Shown here: positions 27,531-38,671 of the stretch, one piece after another
Layout of the letters: each line of letters opens with the position of its first letter
How positions within the stretch are numbered: the first letter of the stretch is position 1
DNA from: Tessaracoccus oleiagri
GTDB lineage: Bacteria > Actinomycetota > Actinomycetes > Propionibacteriales > Propionibacteriaceae
Direction of reading: 5' to 3'
Assembly: GCF_900103275.1 (NCBI RefSeq)
Contig: NZ_FNGP01000004.1
Span: 1-64,000 of the forward strand
Length of the DNA: 64,000 nucleotides
The notes under the pieces: model-generated
What the model was told of the DNA's origin: nothing
The model's input: only the letters and a program-made list of their open reading frames with translations
Database searches by the model: none
Made by a program: the position numbers and the translations under genes

Positions 27531-29750
27531 TCAGAGGATGCTGTGTCGGGCCTTGAACTCGCGACGGCGGGCGTGGAGGATCGGCTCGGTGTAGCCCGAC
27601 GGCGACCGGGTCCCCTCCAGCGCCAGGTCCCGTGCGGCGCACCAGGCGATGGAGTCGTCGAACGACTCGCCCTCGCCCGGGGTCATGGGCAGGTAGCTCG
27701 GGTCACCGGCGTTCTGCTCGTCGACCACCCTCGCCATCCGCTGGAACGAGTCGACGACGAACTCCGCGGAGACGACGCCGTGGCGGATCCAGTTGGCCAG
27801 CATCTGGGAGCTGATCCGGCACGTCGCCCGGTCCTCCATGAGGTCCACGTCGTTGATGTCCGGCACCTTCGAGCAGCCCACGCCCTGCTCGATCCAGCGG
27901 ACGACGTAGCCGAGGATCGACTGGCAGGAGTTGTCCACCTCGTTGCGCTTCTCCTCCTCGGTCCAGTCCGCCACCTCCGCCAGTGGGATCTCCAGCAGCT
28001 GCCGCACCGTGGCGCGCCGTCCCGAGCGGGCGATCTGAGCCTGCCGTTCGCGGACGTCCACCAGGTGGTAGTGCGTCGCGTGCAGCGTCGCGCCGGTGGG
28101 GGAGGGCACCCATGCGGTGTTGGCGCCCGCGGACGGGTGGCCGATCTTCTCCTCGAGCATGTCGGCCATGAGCTCGGTCTTGGCCCACATGCCCTTGCCG
28201 ATCTGCGCGTGCCCGGGGAGCCCGGTGGCGAGGCCGACGTCGACGTTCCAGTCCTCGTAGGCGCGCATCCACGTCGCGGACTTCATCTCCGCCTTGCGGA
28301 TCATCGGGCCGGCCTCCATGGACGTGTGGATCTCGTCGCCCGTGCGGTCGAGGAAGCCGGTGTTGATGAAGATGATCCGCTCGGCGGCCTCCTTGATGCA
28401 GGCGGCGAGGTTGACCGTGGTGCGGCGCTCCTCGTCCATGATGCCGACCTTGATGGTGTTGCGAGCGAGCCCCAGGACGTCCTCCACCGCCGAGAGGAGC
28501 TCGGTGGTGAAGCGGACCTCGTCGGGGCCGTGCTGCTTCGGCTTCACGATGTAGATCGAGCCCGCGCGGGAGTTCCCCCGCTTGTTCGAGGCCGACAGGC
28601 CGGGGATGGCGCAGAGGGTCGTGACGAGCGCGTCGAGGATGCCCTCAGGCAGCTCGCGCCCGTCGGCGTCGAGGACGGCCGGCGTCGTCATCAGGTGGCC
28701 GACGTTGCGGCACAGCATCAGCGCCCGGCCTGGGAGCCGCAGGTTGCAGCCCTCGGGCGTGGTGAACACGCGGTCGGGGTCGAGGGTGCGCGTGAAGGCG
28801 CGCTCGCCCTTGGACATGACCTGGGCGGCGGTGCCGTCGTTGAGACGGAGCCAGTTGCGGTAGCCGACCACCTTGTCGGGGCCGTCGACCGCGGCGACCG
28901 AGTCCTCGAAGTCCATGATCGCCGTGACGGCGGACTCCAGGACGATGTCCGCGACGTGCGCCTTGTCGTCGCGCCCGATCGGGTGGCCGGCGTCGATCTG
29001 GAGGTCGATGTGCAGGCCGTTCCGGCGGAAGAGGACGTGACCGGGCGACTCCGGTTCGCCGAGGAAGCCGGCGTAGGCGGTCTCGTCGGCGAGCCCGACG
29101 ACCTCCCCGGACTCCAGCGTGGCCCGGAACCGGCGGCCCGCCTCGTAGCGGACCACGTCGGCGTGCGACCCGGACGACAGCGGGACCGAACGGTCGAGGA
29201 AGTCCCTCGCCCAGGCGATCACCCGGGCGCCGCGGACGGGGTTGTAACCCCGCCCGCGGGTGGCTCCGTCATCCTCGGCGATCGCGTCCGTGCCGTAGAG
29301 CGCGTCGTACAGCGAGCCCCAGCGCGCGTTGGCGGCGTTGATGGCGAAGCGCCGGTTCATCACCGGCACGACGAGCTGCGGGCCCGCGATCTCGGCGATC
29401 TCCGGGTCCACCCCGGCGGTGGTGGCGGCGACGTCCGTCGGCTCCTCCAACAGGTAGCCGATGGAGCGGAGGAACTCCTCGTAGTCGTCCGCCTCCGGCC
29501 GCCCCGGACGGGCGCGGTGGTACTCGTCGATGGCGGACTGCAGCCTGTCCCGCTCCCGGAGCAGCTCTCGGTTGCGGCCGGTGAACCGGGCGAACACCTC
29601 GACGAACCCCTCCCAGAACTGGTCGCTGTCGACGCCGGCGCAGGGGAGGGCGTCCGTGTCGAGGAACTCTACGAGCTTGCGGTCGACCCACAGGTCACCG
29701 AGGCGCGTGTGGGTCTCTTCGATCAACCGGGTCTGGTCGGTGGTCGTCAT
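27531..29750 (-). CDS. glcB: Malate synthase G
   Basis: A 739-residue malate synthase of the monomeric G class (usual length about 720-740). It condenses glyoxylate with acetyl-CoA. Recognisable segments are [71 protein letters not shown] and the glyoxylate/acid-binding stretch [23 protein letters not shown] 29750 is preceded by AGGAG and lies 29 nt after aceA, so the two form a glyoxylate-shunt operon. This arrangement enables growth on acetate or fatty acids. Confidence 0.97.
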   Translation of the reverse strand: MTTTDQTRLIEETHTRLGDLWVDRKLVEFLDTDALPCAGVDSDQFWEGFVEVFARFTGRNRELLRERDRLQSAIDEYHRARPGRPEADDYEEFLRSIGYLLEEPTDVAATTAGVDPEIAEIAGPQLVVPVMNRRFAINAANARWGSLYDALYGTDAIAEDDGATRGRGYNPVRGARVIAWARDFLDRSVPLSSGSHADVVRYEAGRRFRATLESGEVVGLADETAYAGFLGEPESPGHVLFRRNGLHIDLQIDAGHPIGRDDKAHVADIVLESAVTAIMDFEDSVAAVDGPDKVVGYRNWLRLNDGTAAQVMSKGERAFTRTLDPDRVFTTPEGCNLRLPGRALMLCRNVGHLMTTPAVLDADGRELPEGILDALVTTLCAIPGLSASNKRGNSRAGSIYIVKPKQHGPDEVRFTTELLSAVEDVLGLARNTIKVGIMDEERRTTVNLAACIKEAAERIIFINTGFLDRTGDEIHTSMEAGPMIRKAEMKSATWMRAYEDWNVDVGLATGLPGHAQIGKGMWAKTELMADMLEEKIGHPSAGANTAWVPSPTGATLHATHYHLVDVRERQAQIARSGRRATVRQLLEIPLAEVADWTEEEKRNEVDNSCQSILGYVVRWIEQGVGCSKVPDINDVDLMEDRATCRISSQMLANWIRHGVVSAEFVVDSFQRMARVVDEQNAGDPSYLPMTPGEGESFDDSIAWCAARDLALEGTRSPSGYTEPILHARRREFKARHSIL

Positions 29751-29779
29751 GGTGTTCTCCTGGTCTCAATCCGTCATGG

Positions 29780-31051
<1,272 letters not shown>

Positions 31052-31126
31052 CGGTGGTTCCTTCCGTTGTGGGCCCAGCCCCTGCGCCGGGTCCCTCCTG
31101 CCACTACGATCCGGCACCGTCACCAC

Positions 31127-31175
31127 AATTGGTATAGAAATTCCGGGTCAAAAAACGCGAAAATTCTGTTACCGT
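31127..31175. promoter_or_regulatory. AT-rich divergent promoter/operator region of aceA and the RamB-type gene
   Basis: This short stretch is markedly AT-rich against a roughly 70% GC background. On the forward strand TACCGT (31170-31175) is a -10 placed 7 nt before ATG 31183. On the reverse strand TATACC near 31127-31133 is a candidate aceA -10, giving a leader of about 70 nt. The block AAAAAACGCGAAAATT (31150-31165) is the best operator candidate, but it is not an obvious match to the Corynebacterium RamB site. Confidence 0.5.
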
Positions 31176-31182
31176 GAATTTC

Positions 31183-32649
31183 ATGACGATCGACGATGAT
31201 CCGACACTCGAACTGCCCTCCGAGTCGGGGGCTTTCGACCCGTTTTCGCTTGGCCGTCGGCTCAGGCACCTCCGCAAGGAGCAGGGCTTGACGCTCGCCC
31301 AGGTCTCCGAACGGTCCGGGATCGCGGCCTCCCAGCTCTCGCTGCTGGAGAACGGGAAGCGGGAGGCGCGGCTCTCCACCCTCCAGAGGCTCGCCCGTAT
31401 CTATGGGGCCACGCTGGACGACCTCACCGCCCCGGTGCCGAGCCGTCGCGCCCAGCTCGAGATCGAGCTCGAGCGATACATGCACTCACCGCTGGCGCGG
31501 GAGAGGGAGTTGCCGGCGGTCCGGATCTCGCCCCGGATGCCGATGGACGTCCTCGAGGCGCTGGTGCGGCTGCACAAGGAGCTGGCGAGCGACGCCGCGG
31601 AGCGGATCGCCACGCCCGAGGAGGCCCGACGGGCGAACGCGCAGCTGCGCGACGAGATGCGCGAGCGGGACAACTACTTCGGCGAGCTCGAGGCCGAGGC
31701 CGCGAAGCTGCTCCAGCGCGTGGGCTACACGTCGGGACCGCTCTCCCAGCACCTCATCGGCGAGATCACCGAGCACCTGGGCTTCACGCTCCACCAGGCC
31801 GACGACCTCCCGCACTCGACGCGCTCGGTCACCGATCTCAAGCACATGCGGATCTACCTCCCGATCGCGCGGACGAGGGACCACGAGCCGCGATCCGTCC
31901 TGCTGCAGGCGCTCGGCCACTTCATCCTCGGCCACGAGCCGCCGCGCAGCTACGGCGAGTTCCTCCGGCAGCGGGTGGAGACCAACTACTTCGCCGCCGC
32001 GCTGCTGATGCCGGAGGGCCCGGCGGTCCGGCACCTGCAGGAGTCGAAGGCCGCGCGGCAGATCGCGGTCGAGGACCTGCGCGACGCGTTCGCCGTGAGC
32101 TACGAGGCCGCGTCGCACCGCTTCACGAACCTCGCGACGAAGCACCTCGACATCCCCGTCCACTTCCAGCGGGTGCACGAGTCGGGGATCATCTACAAGG
32201 CGTACGAGAACGACGGGGTCACCTTCCCGAAGGACAACCTCGGGGCGATCGAGGGCCAGCCGGTGTGCCGCTACTGGACGTCGCGGCAGGTGTTCGACGT
32301 GTCCGACAAGTTCAACGCGTTCAACCAGTACACGGACACCCCCAACGGCACGTACTGGTGCACGGCCCGCGTGGAGTACGCGGACTCGGGCATCTTCTCA
32401 ACCTGCATCGGTGTGCGCTACAAGGACTCGAAGTGGTTCCGGGGACGGGAGACCAGGGAGAAGTCCGTCTCGGGGTGCCCCGACCCCGGCTGCTGCCGGC
32501 GTGCGCCCGAGGAACTGACGCGAAGGTGGGCCGGGCATGCCTGGCCCAGCGCCCGGACGCACGCCCACCTGCTGGCGGCGCTCCCGCCGGGCACGTTCCC
32601 CGGCGTGGACGACACCGAGGTGTTCCAGTTCCTCGACTCGCATGCCTGA
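31183..32649 (+). CDS. ramB: RamB-type transcriptional regulator (XRE HTH plus DUF2083/ImmA-like domains)
   Basis: A 488-residue regulator. The HTH_3 domain is at about residues 22-80 (LGRRLRHLRKEQGLTLAQVSERSGIAASQLSLLENG). An ImmA/IrrE-like domain follows (LLQALGHFILGHEPP, though without the full metal HExxH), then a Cys-containing C-terminal DUF2083-like domain (SGCPDPGCCRRAP). This is the architecture of RamB, which represses acetate and glyoxylate genes in corynebacteria and mycobacteria. Divergence from aceA supports the same role. ATG 31183 is chosen because TACCGT lies 7 nt upstream; GTG 31174 would overlap that -10. Confidence 0.88.
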   Translation: MTIDDDPTLELPSESGAFDPFSLGRRLRHLRKEQGLTLAQVSERSGIAASQLSLLENGKREARLSTLQRLARIYGATLDDLTAPVPSRRAQLEIELERYMHSPLARERELPAVRISPRMPMDVLEALVRLHKELASDAAERIATPEEARRANAQLRDEMRERDNYFGELEAEAAKLLQRVGYTSGPLSQHLIGEITEHLGFTLHQADDLPHSTRSVTDLKHMRIYLPIARTRDHEPRSVLLQALGHFILGHEPPRSYGEFLRQRVETNYFAAALLMPEGPAVRHLQESKAARQIAVEDLRDAFAVSYEAASHRFTNLATKHLDIPVHFQRVHESGIIYKAYENDGVTFPKDNLGAIEGQPVCRYWTSRQVFDVSDKFNAFNQYTDTPNGTYWCTARVEYADSGIFSTCIGVRYKDSKWFRGRETREKSVSGCPDPGCCRRAPEELTRRWAGHAWPSARTHAHLLAALPPGTFPGVDDTEVFQFLDSHA

Positions 32650-32657
32650 CGCTGCGA

Positions 32658-32674
32658 TTTGAACACTGTTCAAA
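32658..32674 (+). promoter_or_regulatory. BioQ-like palindromic operator upstream of bioY
   Basis: TTTGAACACTGTTCAAA, a perfect 7-N3-7 inverted repeat containing TGAAC-N3-GTTCA. BioQ, the TetR-type biotin repressor of actinobacteria, is known to bind TGAAC-N3-GTTAC-like sites in front of bio genes including bioYMN. The TTGAAC here can also act as -35, with TTGAAT (32682-32688 region) as -10, so binding would block polymerase. No bioQ gene is in the window. Confidence 0.7.
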
Positions 32675-32716
32675 AGGTGGTGTTGAATAGCCGTGAACCT
32701 GAACGAGGAGACACCC

Positions 32717-33307
32717 ATGACCGCTGTCGCCGCCCCGAGCGCCCGCACCTTCCACGCCTCCGACCTCGCCTACGTGGCGGTGTTCGCGGCCCTCATCGCC
32801 GCCATGTCGCTGATGCCCGCCATCCCCGTCGGCGGGTTCGGCGTGCCGATCACGCTGCAGACGCTGGCGATCTCCCTCACGGCACTGTGCCTGGGCCCGT
32901 GGCTCGGCGCCGCCGCCGTCGGCCTCTACCTGCTCGTCGGCACCGCCGGCCTGCCCGTCTTCGCGGGCGGCAAGGCCGGCCTCGGGGTCTGGGCGGGACC
33001 GACCGCCGGCTACCTCGTCGCGTTCCTCGTGTCCGTGGTCGTGGTGGGCTACGCCGCCCGCCTCGTGACGCGCCGCGGCGTCACCCGGCTGACCCCCGTG
33101 TGGCTGTTCCTGGTCCTGGTCGCGTCCCGCGTGCTCGTCACCTACCCGCTCGGCACCCTCGGCATCGCCCGCGCCACCGGCAGCACCTTCGGTGAGGTGT
33201 GGCTGGCGGACCTGACCTACTGGCCGGGCGACGTCCTCAAGTCCATCGTCGCGGTCCTCGTCGCCTACGCCGTCTACAAGGCATTCCCCAGGCTGCTCCG
33301 CCGATGA
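32717..33307 (+). CDS. bioY: Biotin transporter substrate-binding subunit BioY
   Basis: A 196-residue integral membrane S component of an energy-coupling-factor biotin transporter, with about six hydrophobic segments. Typical BioY motifs are visible: PVGGFGVPITLQTLAISLTAL, LGPWLGAAAVGLYLLVGTAGLPVFAGGKAG and AGPTAGYLV. It binds biotin with high affinity. ATG 32717 follows GAGGAG by 6-7 nt; GTG 32693 is too close to the operator/-10. It overlaps bioM (ATGATG/TGA), so the three transporter subunits are co-translated. Confidence 0.95.
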   Translation: MTAVAAPSARTFHASDLAYVAVFAALIAAMSLMPAIPVGGFGVPITLQTLAISLTALCLGPWLGAAAVGLYLLVGTAGLPVFAGGKAGLGVWAGPTAGYLVAFLVSVVVVGYAARLVTRRGVTRLTPVWLFLVLVASRVLVTYPLGTLGIARATGSTFGEVWLADLTYWPGDVLKSIVAVLVAYAVYKAFPRLLRR

Positions 33308-33999
33308 TCGAGCTCGACCGCGTCTCCGTGGTCGTCCCCGGCATCCGCCGCGACGACCCGGGGAAGGTCCTGCTCCACGGCATCACGCTGGAGCTCTCCG
33401 AGCGCAGGATCGCGGTCGTCGGCGCGAACGGGTCGGGGAAGTCGACGCTGCTGCGCCTGCTCAACGGGCTCCGCCAGCCCACCGCGGGCACGGTGCGGGT
33501 CGACGGCCACGACACGGTCACAGCCGGCAAGCAGGTCAGGGGCATCGTCGGCTTCGTCTTCACCGATCCTCTCTCGCAGCTGCTGATGTCCACCCCCGTC
33601 GAGGACATCGAACTCAGCCTCCGAGCCACCGTCCGTGGCCGCGCGAAGCGCCTCGAACGGGCGAGACAACTGCTCGACGAGCGGGACCTCGGCCACGTGG
33701 CCCACCAGTCGATCTACGACCTGTCGGGAGGGGAGCGGCAGCTGGTCGCGCTCACCAGCGTGCTCGCCGTGGAGCCGCGGATCATCGTCGCCGACGAGCC
33801 GACGACGCTGCTCGACCTGCGGAACCGGGCGCAGTTGGAGAGGGTCTTCGAGGGGCTGCCCCAACAGGTGGTCTTCTCCACCCACGACATGGGGTTCGCT
33901 CGCACGGCCGAGCGCGTCATCGTCGTCGACGGCGGACGCATCGTCGCCGACGACGAACCCGGGCCGGCGATCGACCACTACGTCAGGCTCATGGCGTGA
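33304..33999 (+). CDS. bioM: ECF transporter ATPase BioM
   Basis: A 231-residue ABC ATPase powering biotin uptake. Walker A is GANGSGKSTLLRLLNG, signature LSGGERQLVALTS, Walker B IIVADEPTTLLDL, and H-loop STHDMGFA. ATG 33304 overlaps the bioY stop; an upstream in-frame start at 33199 would lie inside bioY. It works with BioN and BioY and is dedicated to biotin by context. Confidence 0.93.
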   Translation: MIELDRVSVVVPGIRRDDPGKVLLHGITLELSERRIAVVGANGSGKSTLLRLLNGLRQPTAGTVRVDGHDTVTAGKQVRGIVGFVFTDPLSQLLMSTPVEDIELSLRATVRGRAKRLERARQLLDERDLGHVAHQSIYDLSGGERQLVALTSVLAVEPRIIVADEPTTLLDLRNRAQLERVFEGLPQQVVFSTHDMGFARTAERVIVVDGGRIVADDEPGPAIDHYVRLMA

Positions 34000-34658
34000 A
34001 CGTCCACGCGAGCCTGCTCGGCCTCTACCAGCCGCAGGACGGCTGGCTGTTCCGGCTCGGGACCGGCTGGAAGTACCTCCTGCTGCTCGCCGTCACGCTG
34101 CCGGCGCTGTTCTGGTGGCAGTGGTGGCTCACGCTGGGCAGCATCGCGCTGGTCCTCGCCCTGCTGCGCTCGTCGGGCATCCCGGTGACGCGGGCGCTCA
34201 ACGTCGGTTCGATGCTGTGGATCCTGTTGGCCGTCCTGGTCGGCTACCAGCTGCTGACGTTCCGGTTCGAGCAGGCGATCACCTCTCCGGGCAACGTGCT
34301 GCTCGCGGTCCTGGCCTCCCGGCTCCTGACGCTCACCACCAGCACCCCCGACCTCCTGGACGCGCTCACCGTCGGCCTGCGGCCGCTCCGGTGGGTGCGC
34401 GTGGACCCCAACCAGGTGGCGCTGGCCGTGGCCATCATGGTCCGGTCCATCCCGTACCTGATGGGCTCGCTCGCCGACGCGCGGGAGGCCGCTCGCGCCC
34501 GGGGGCGGGAGGGCAGCGTCGTCGGGCTCCTCATCCCCGCCATCGTCGGCGCGGTCGCCTACGCGCAGACGACGGGCGAGGCGCTGCACGCCCGGGGCCT
34601 GGTCGAGCGGTCCGCCGACTCGGCCGATGCGGGAAGCCGGGTTCGCGTTCGCCGCTAG
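33996..34658 (+). CDS. bioN: ECF transporter transmembrane subunit BioN (EcfT-type)
   Basis: A 220-residue membrane coupling protein. It has four to five hydrophobic stretches (KYLLLLAVTLPALFWWQWW, LGSIALVLALL, MLWILLAVLVGYQLL, VLLAVLASRLLTL, VVGLLIPAIVGAVAYAQ). The EcfT coupling motifs with Ala-Arg-Gly are AREAARARGRE and ALHARGLVER. GTG start overlaps the bioM stop (GTGA). Its own stop TAG at 34656 is shared with the -10 of rapZ. Confidence 0.92.
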   Translation: MNVHASLLGLYQPQDGWLFRLGTGWKYLLLLAVTLPALFWWQWWLTLGSIALVLALLRSSGIPVTRALNVGSMLWILLAVLVGYQLLTFRFEQAITSPGNVLLAVLASRLLTLTTSTPDLLDALTVGLRPLRWVRVDPNQVALAVAIMVRSIPYLMGSLADAREAARARGREGSVVGLLIPAIVGAVAYAQTTGEALHARGLVERSADSADAGSRVRVRR

Positions 34659-34661
34659 GCT
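34656..34661 (+). promoter_or_regulatory. -10 element, leaderless start of rapZ
   Basis: TAGGCT, 7 nt before ATG 34669; its TAG is the bioN stop codon. It starts a transcription unit separate from the biotin genes. Confidence 0.6.
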
Positions 34662-34668
34662 GTCCGGC

Positions 34669-35523
34669 ATGGTGAGTGAAGTCGCGATCATCACGGGTCT
34701 GTCCGGCGCCGGTCGCCGGACGGCCGCGCACGCGATGGAGGATCTCGGCTGGTACGTCGTCGACAACCTGCCGCCCGTCATGCTGCCCTCGCTCGCCGAG
34801 ACGGTGACAGGCTTCGGCATGGACCGGCTCGCGGTCGTCGCCGACGTCCGGACCCGTGACTTCTTCGAACAGCTCCCCGACGCCATCGCCACGCTCCGCG
34901 CGCACACCAGCAAGCTGGCGCTCGTCTACCTCGAGGCCGACGACGACGTCATCGTGCAGCGGCAGGAGTCGAGCCGCCGCCCCCTTCCGCTGCAGGGACA
35001 TGGGCGCCTGATCGACGGGATCACCAAGGAGCGGCACCTGATGGCCGACCTGCGGGCCGCCGCCGACATCGTCGTGGACACCTCCCGGCTGAGCGCCCGG
35101 CAACTGGTGCAGCGGATCGCCAACCACTTCGGCTCCGAGCGGACCGACCAGCTCGCGGTCACCATCATGAGCTTCGGCTTCAAGCACGGGCTGCCCATCG
35201 ACGCGGACCTGGTCTTCGACGTGCGCTTCCTGCCCAACCCGTTCTGGATCCCCGAACTCCGGCCGAAGTCCGGGCTGTCCCGGGACGTGGCCCAGTACGT
35301 GTTGAAGCACGAGGCCGCGCAGTCGTTCCTCGGCAACATGATCGACGTGCTCGAGACGGTGAGCCCGGGCTACCTCAACGAGGGGAAGCGACAGGTCACC
35401 GTCGCCATCGGCTGCACCGGCGGCAAGCACCGCTCCACGGCGATGGGGGAGGAGCTCGCGCGGCGACTCAGGGACAAGGACGTCATGGCCACGGTGCTGC
35501 ACCGGGATATGGGGAAGGAATGA
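34669..35523 (+). CDS. rapZ: RapZ/YvcJ family nucleotide-binding protein
   Basis: A 284-residue P-loop protein. The nucleotide site is TGLSGAGRRTAAH (a GxxxxGR[RT] variant of the classical K[ST] loop, as in other actinobacterial homologues). The C-terminal domain has the RNA/metabolite-binding core FGFKHGLP, DVRFLPNPFW and AIGCTGGKHRSTAMGEELAR. RapZ controls an RNA regulating amino-sugar synthesis in E. coli; the actinobacterial role is unclear. It overlaps yvcK (ATGA); rapZ-yvcK-whiA is a conserved cluster. Confidence 0.95.
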   Translation: MVSEVAIITGLSGAGRRTAAHAMEDLGWYVVDNLPPVMLPSLAETVTGFGMDRLAVVADVRTRDFFEQLPDAIATLRAHTSKLALVYLEADDDVIVQRQESSRRPLPLQGHGRLIDGITKERHLMADLRAAADIVVDTSRLSARQLVQRIANHFGSERTDQLAVTIMSFGFKHGLPIDADLVFDVRFLPNPFWIPELRPKSGLSRDVAQYVLKHEAAQSFLGNMIDVLETVSPGYLNEGKRQVTVAIGCTGGKHRSTAMGEELARRLRDKDVMATVLHRDMGKE

Positions 35524-36476
35524 CGCTGCCCACCCACCCCCGGGTCGTGGCGCTGGGCGGCGGCCACGGCCTGTCCGCGACGCTCACGGCGCTGCGCCGG
35601 GTCACCGAGCGGCTGATCGCCGTGGTGACGGTCGCCGACGACGGGGGGTCGTCCGGCAGGCTGCGCGACGAGTTCAACATCCTCCCGCCCGGCGACCTGC
35701 GGATGGCGCTGGCTGCCCTCTGCAGCGACGACGAGCACGGCCGCACCTGGGCGAGCGTGCTCCAGGCCCGGTTCCGCGGCGACGGCCCCCTTGCGGGGCA
35801 CGCGATCGGCAACCTGCTGATCGCCGGCATGTGGCAGCAGCTCGGCGACGAGGTGGCCGCCCTGGACATGGTAGGCGACCTGCTGGGCGTGCGCGGCCGC
35901 GTGCTGCCGATGAGTTCCGTCCCGCTCGAGATCGAGGCGGACGTCGTCGGCCTCGACCCGTTCGCGCCCGACGAGGTCAACACGCTCACGGGGCAGTCCA
36001 CGGTCGCCAAGGCCTGGGCAGAGGTGCAGGCGGTACGGCTCGTGCCCGACCGGCCGCCCGCTCGCCCGGAGGCGGTGCAGGCGATCCGCGACGCCGACGC
36101 CATCGTGCTGGGCCCCGGGTCCTGGTTCACGTCCGTGATCCCGCACCTCCTCGTGCCGGACCTGCGCGACGCCATCGTCGAGACCGAGGCGAGGCGAATC
36201 CTGGTGCTCAACATCGCCCCGGCCGACGAGACGTCGGGGTTCTCGGCGTCGCGCCACATCGAGTTGCTCGCGGATCACGCACCTGGGGTACGGTTTGACG
36301 TCGTCATCGCGGACCCGCGATTCGTCGCGGAGGATCCGCACGTGCCCGAGTACATCGAATCACTCGGTGGCAGACTCGTCGTGGCGGACGTCGCCTCGCG
36401 CGACGGCACCGCGACCCACGACACCAACCGGCTCGCGGAAGTGTTCACCGACGTGCTCGGAGAAGGGAAGAGGTGA
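35520..36476 (+). CDS. yvcK: YvcK/CuvA family gluconeogenesis-type factor
   Basis: A 318-residue protein of the CofD/YvcK fold. It shows the glycine-rich [19 protein letters not shown] opening, [28 protein letters not shown], and [18 protein letters not shown]. Family members bind UDP-sugars and affect peptidoglycan synthesis and carbon metabolism (family knowledge). ATG overlaps the rapZ stop; whiA starts 7 nt after its stop. Confidence 0.95.
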   Translation: MTLPTHPRVVALGGGHGLSATLTALRRVTERLIAVVTVADDGGSSGRLRDEFNILPPGDLRMALAALCSDDEHGRTWASVLQARFRGDGPLAGHAIGNLLIAGMWQQLGDEVAALDMVGDLLGVRGRVLPMSSVPLEIEADVVGLDPFAPDEVNTLTGQSTVAKAWAEVQAVRLVPDRPPARPEAVQAIRDADAIVLGPGSWFTSVIPHLLVPDLRDAIVETEARRILVLNIAPADETSGFSASRHIELLADHAPGVRFDVVIADPRFVAEDPHVPEYIESLGGRLVVADVASRDGTATHDTNRLAEVFTDVLGEGKR

Positions 36477-36483
36477 CCAGCGC

Positions 36484-37467
36484 ATGGCGCTGACACAGAA
36501 ACTCAAGGCGGAGCTCGCTTCCGTCGCCACGCCGCAGGCCGACGTCCGCAGGGCGGAGGCGATCGCCATGCTCCGGTTCGGCGGCGGCCTCCACCTCGTC
36601 GGCGGGCGCATCGTCATCGAGGCCGAACTCGACACCGCGGCGGCCGCGCGCCGGCTGCGCACCTTCCTGGCCGACCTCTACGACGCCTCCTCCGAGCTGA
36701 TGGTGATCAATCCGTCAGGCATCCACCGCAACCCCCGCTACACGCTGCGCGTCGTGGCCGACGGGGAGAAGCTGGCCCGCATGACGGGACTCGTCGACGC
36801 AAAGCGACGCCCCGTGCGCGGCCTGCCGCCGGCCATCGTCGGCGGCTCCATCGCGGACGCCACGGCCGTCTGGCGGGGCGCCTTCCTCGCCCGCGGCTCC
36901 CTCACCGAGCCCGGCCGCTCCATGAGCCTCGAGATCACCTGCCCGGGCGCCGAGGCCGCACTGGCCCTCGTCGGCGCGGGCCGGCGGATGGGGATCACCT
37001 CCAAGTCCCGCGAGGCCCGGAACCTGATCCGCGTGCAGATCCGCGACGGCGAGGCAATCGCCGAACTCCTCACGCGCATGGGCGCGCAGGAGGCCCGCCT
37101 GCTGTGGGAGGAGCGCCGGATGCGGCGCGAGGTCCGCGCGCAGGCCCATCGGCTGGCCAACTTCGACGACGCGAACCTGCGCCGGTCGGCGCGGGCCGCG
37201 GTGGCGGCCAGCGCGAGGGTGGAACGCGCGCTGGAGATCCTCGGGGAGTCGGTCCCGGACCACCTGCTGGCCGCCGGAACGCTCCGGCTGGAGCACCGGC
37301 AGGCGAGCCTCGAGGAACTCGGCAAGCTGCACGACCCGCCCCTGACCAAGGACGCGGTGGCCGGCCGGATCCGGCGTCTGCTGGCGACGGCGGACAAGGT
37401 CGCGCAGGAGCTGGGGGTGCCGGACACCGAGTCCGCGCTGCCCGCAGACCTGCGTGAAGATGGCTAA
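36484..37467 (+). CDS. whiA: Sporulation/cell-division regulator WhiA
   Basis: A 327-residue WhiA with the homing-endonuclease-like LAGLIDADG-type N-terminal domain ([27 protein letters not shown] is the diagnostic block) and a C-terminal HTH ([25 protein letters not shown]). It controls division genes such as ftsZ in Streptomyces with WhiB. ATG 36484 is 7 nt after yvcK with GAAGGGAAGAGG upstream; a longer frame to 36295 lies inside yvcK. Confidence 0.96.
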   Translation: MALTQKLKAELASVATPQADVRRAEAIAMLRFGGGLHLVGGRIVIEAELDTAAAARRLRTFLADLYDASSELMVINPSGIHRNPRYTLRVVADGEKLARMTGLVDAKRRPVRGLPPAIVGGSIADATAVWRGAFLARGSLTEPGRSMSLEITCPGAEAALALVGAGRRMGITSKSREARNLIRVQIRDGEAIAELLTRMGAQEARLLWEERRMRREVRAQAHRLANFDDANLRRSARAAVAASARVERALEILGESVPDHLLAAGTLRLEHRQASLEELGKLHDPPLTKDAVAGRIRRLLATADKVAQELGVPDTESALPADLREDG

Positions 37468-37483
37468 AGGTTGCCCCCTGCTG

Positions 37484-37511
37484 TTGTCCGCCATGGGCTA
37501 ATCGCTAGGAT
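37484..37511 (+). promoter_or_regulatory. Probable promoter of gap
   Basis: TTGTCC (37484-37489), 16 nt, TAGGAT (37506-37511) in the 126-nt gap between whiA and gap. It gives a leader of about 75 nt with GAAGGG about 10 nt before the gap start. It does not fit the RecA-NDp pattern (no R at position 6). Confidence 0.65.
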
Positions 37512-37578
37512 GAACCTGTCCGTTCAACGCGATGTGTGCCGCCGGGATCTTCCGTGGCGCGCTGCGTAAGGAAATTGA

Positions 37579-38601
<1,023 letters not shown>

Positions 38602-38616
38602 TCCACCACCAATCCA

Positions 38617-38646
38617 CGGTCGGCGGTCCCTCGGGGCCGCCGACCG
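38617..38646 (+). other. Stable hairpin between gap and pgk
   Basis: 10-bp stem CGGTCGGCGG / CCGCCGACCG, with the loop able to add CCC/GGG. It has no T-run and lies 25 nt ahead of pgk's TTG. It more likely acts as an RNA-processing or partial attenuation element that sets gap above pgk than as a full terminator. Confidence 0.55.
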
Positions 38647-38671
38647 ACCCAACTCCAGGGAAGGCCCAGAA

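Noticed and set aside
34669-34710. RapZ P-loop GLSGAGRRT as a loss-of-function change
   Set aside because: Non-Lys variants of this loop are usual in actinobacterial homologues; the rest of the protein is intact.
37484-37511. RecA-NDp motif at the gap promoter
   Set aside because: TTGTCC lacks the required R and the spacing to the -10 is 16 nt from the hexamer, typical of a housekeeping promoter.
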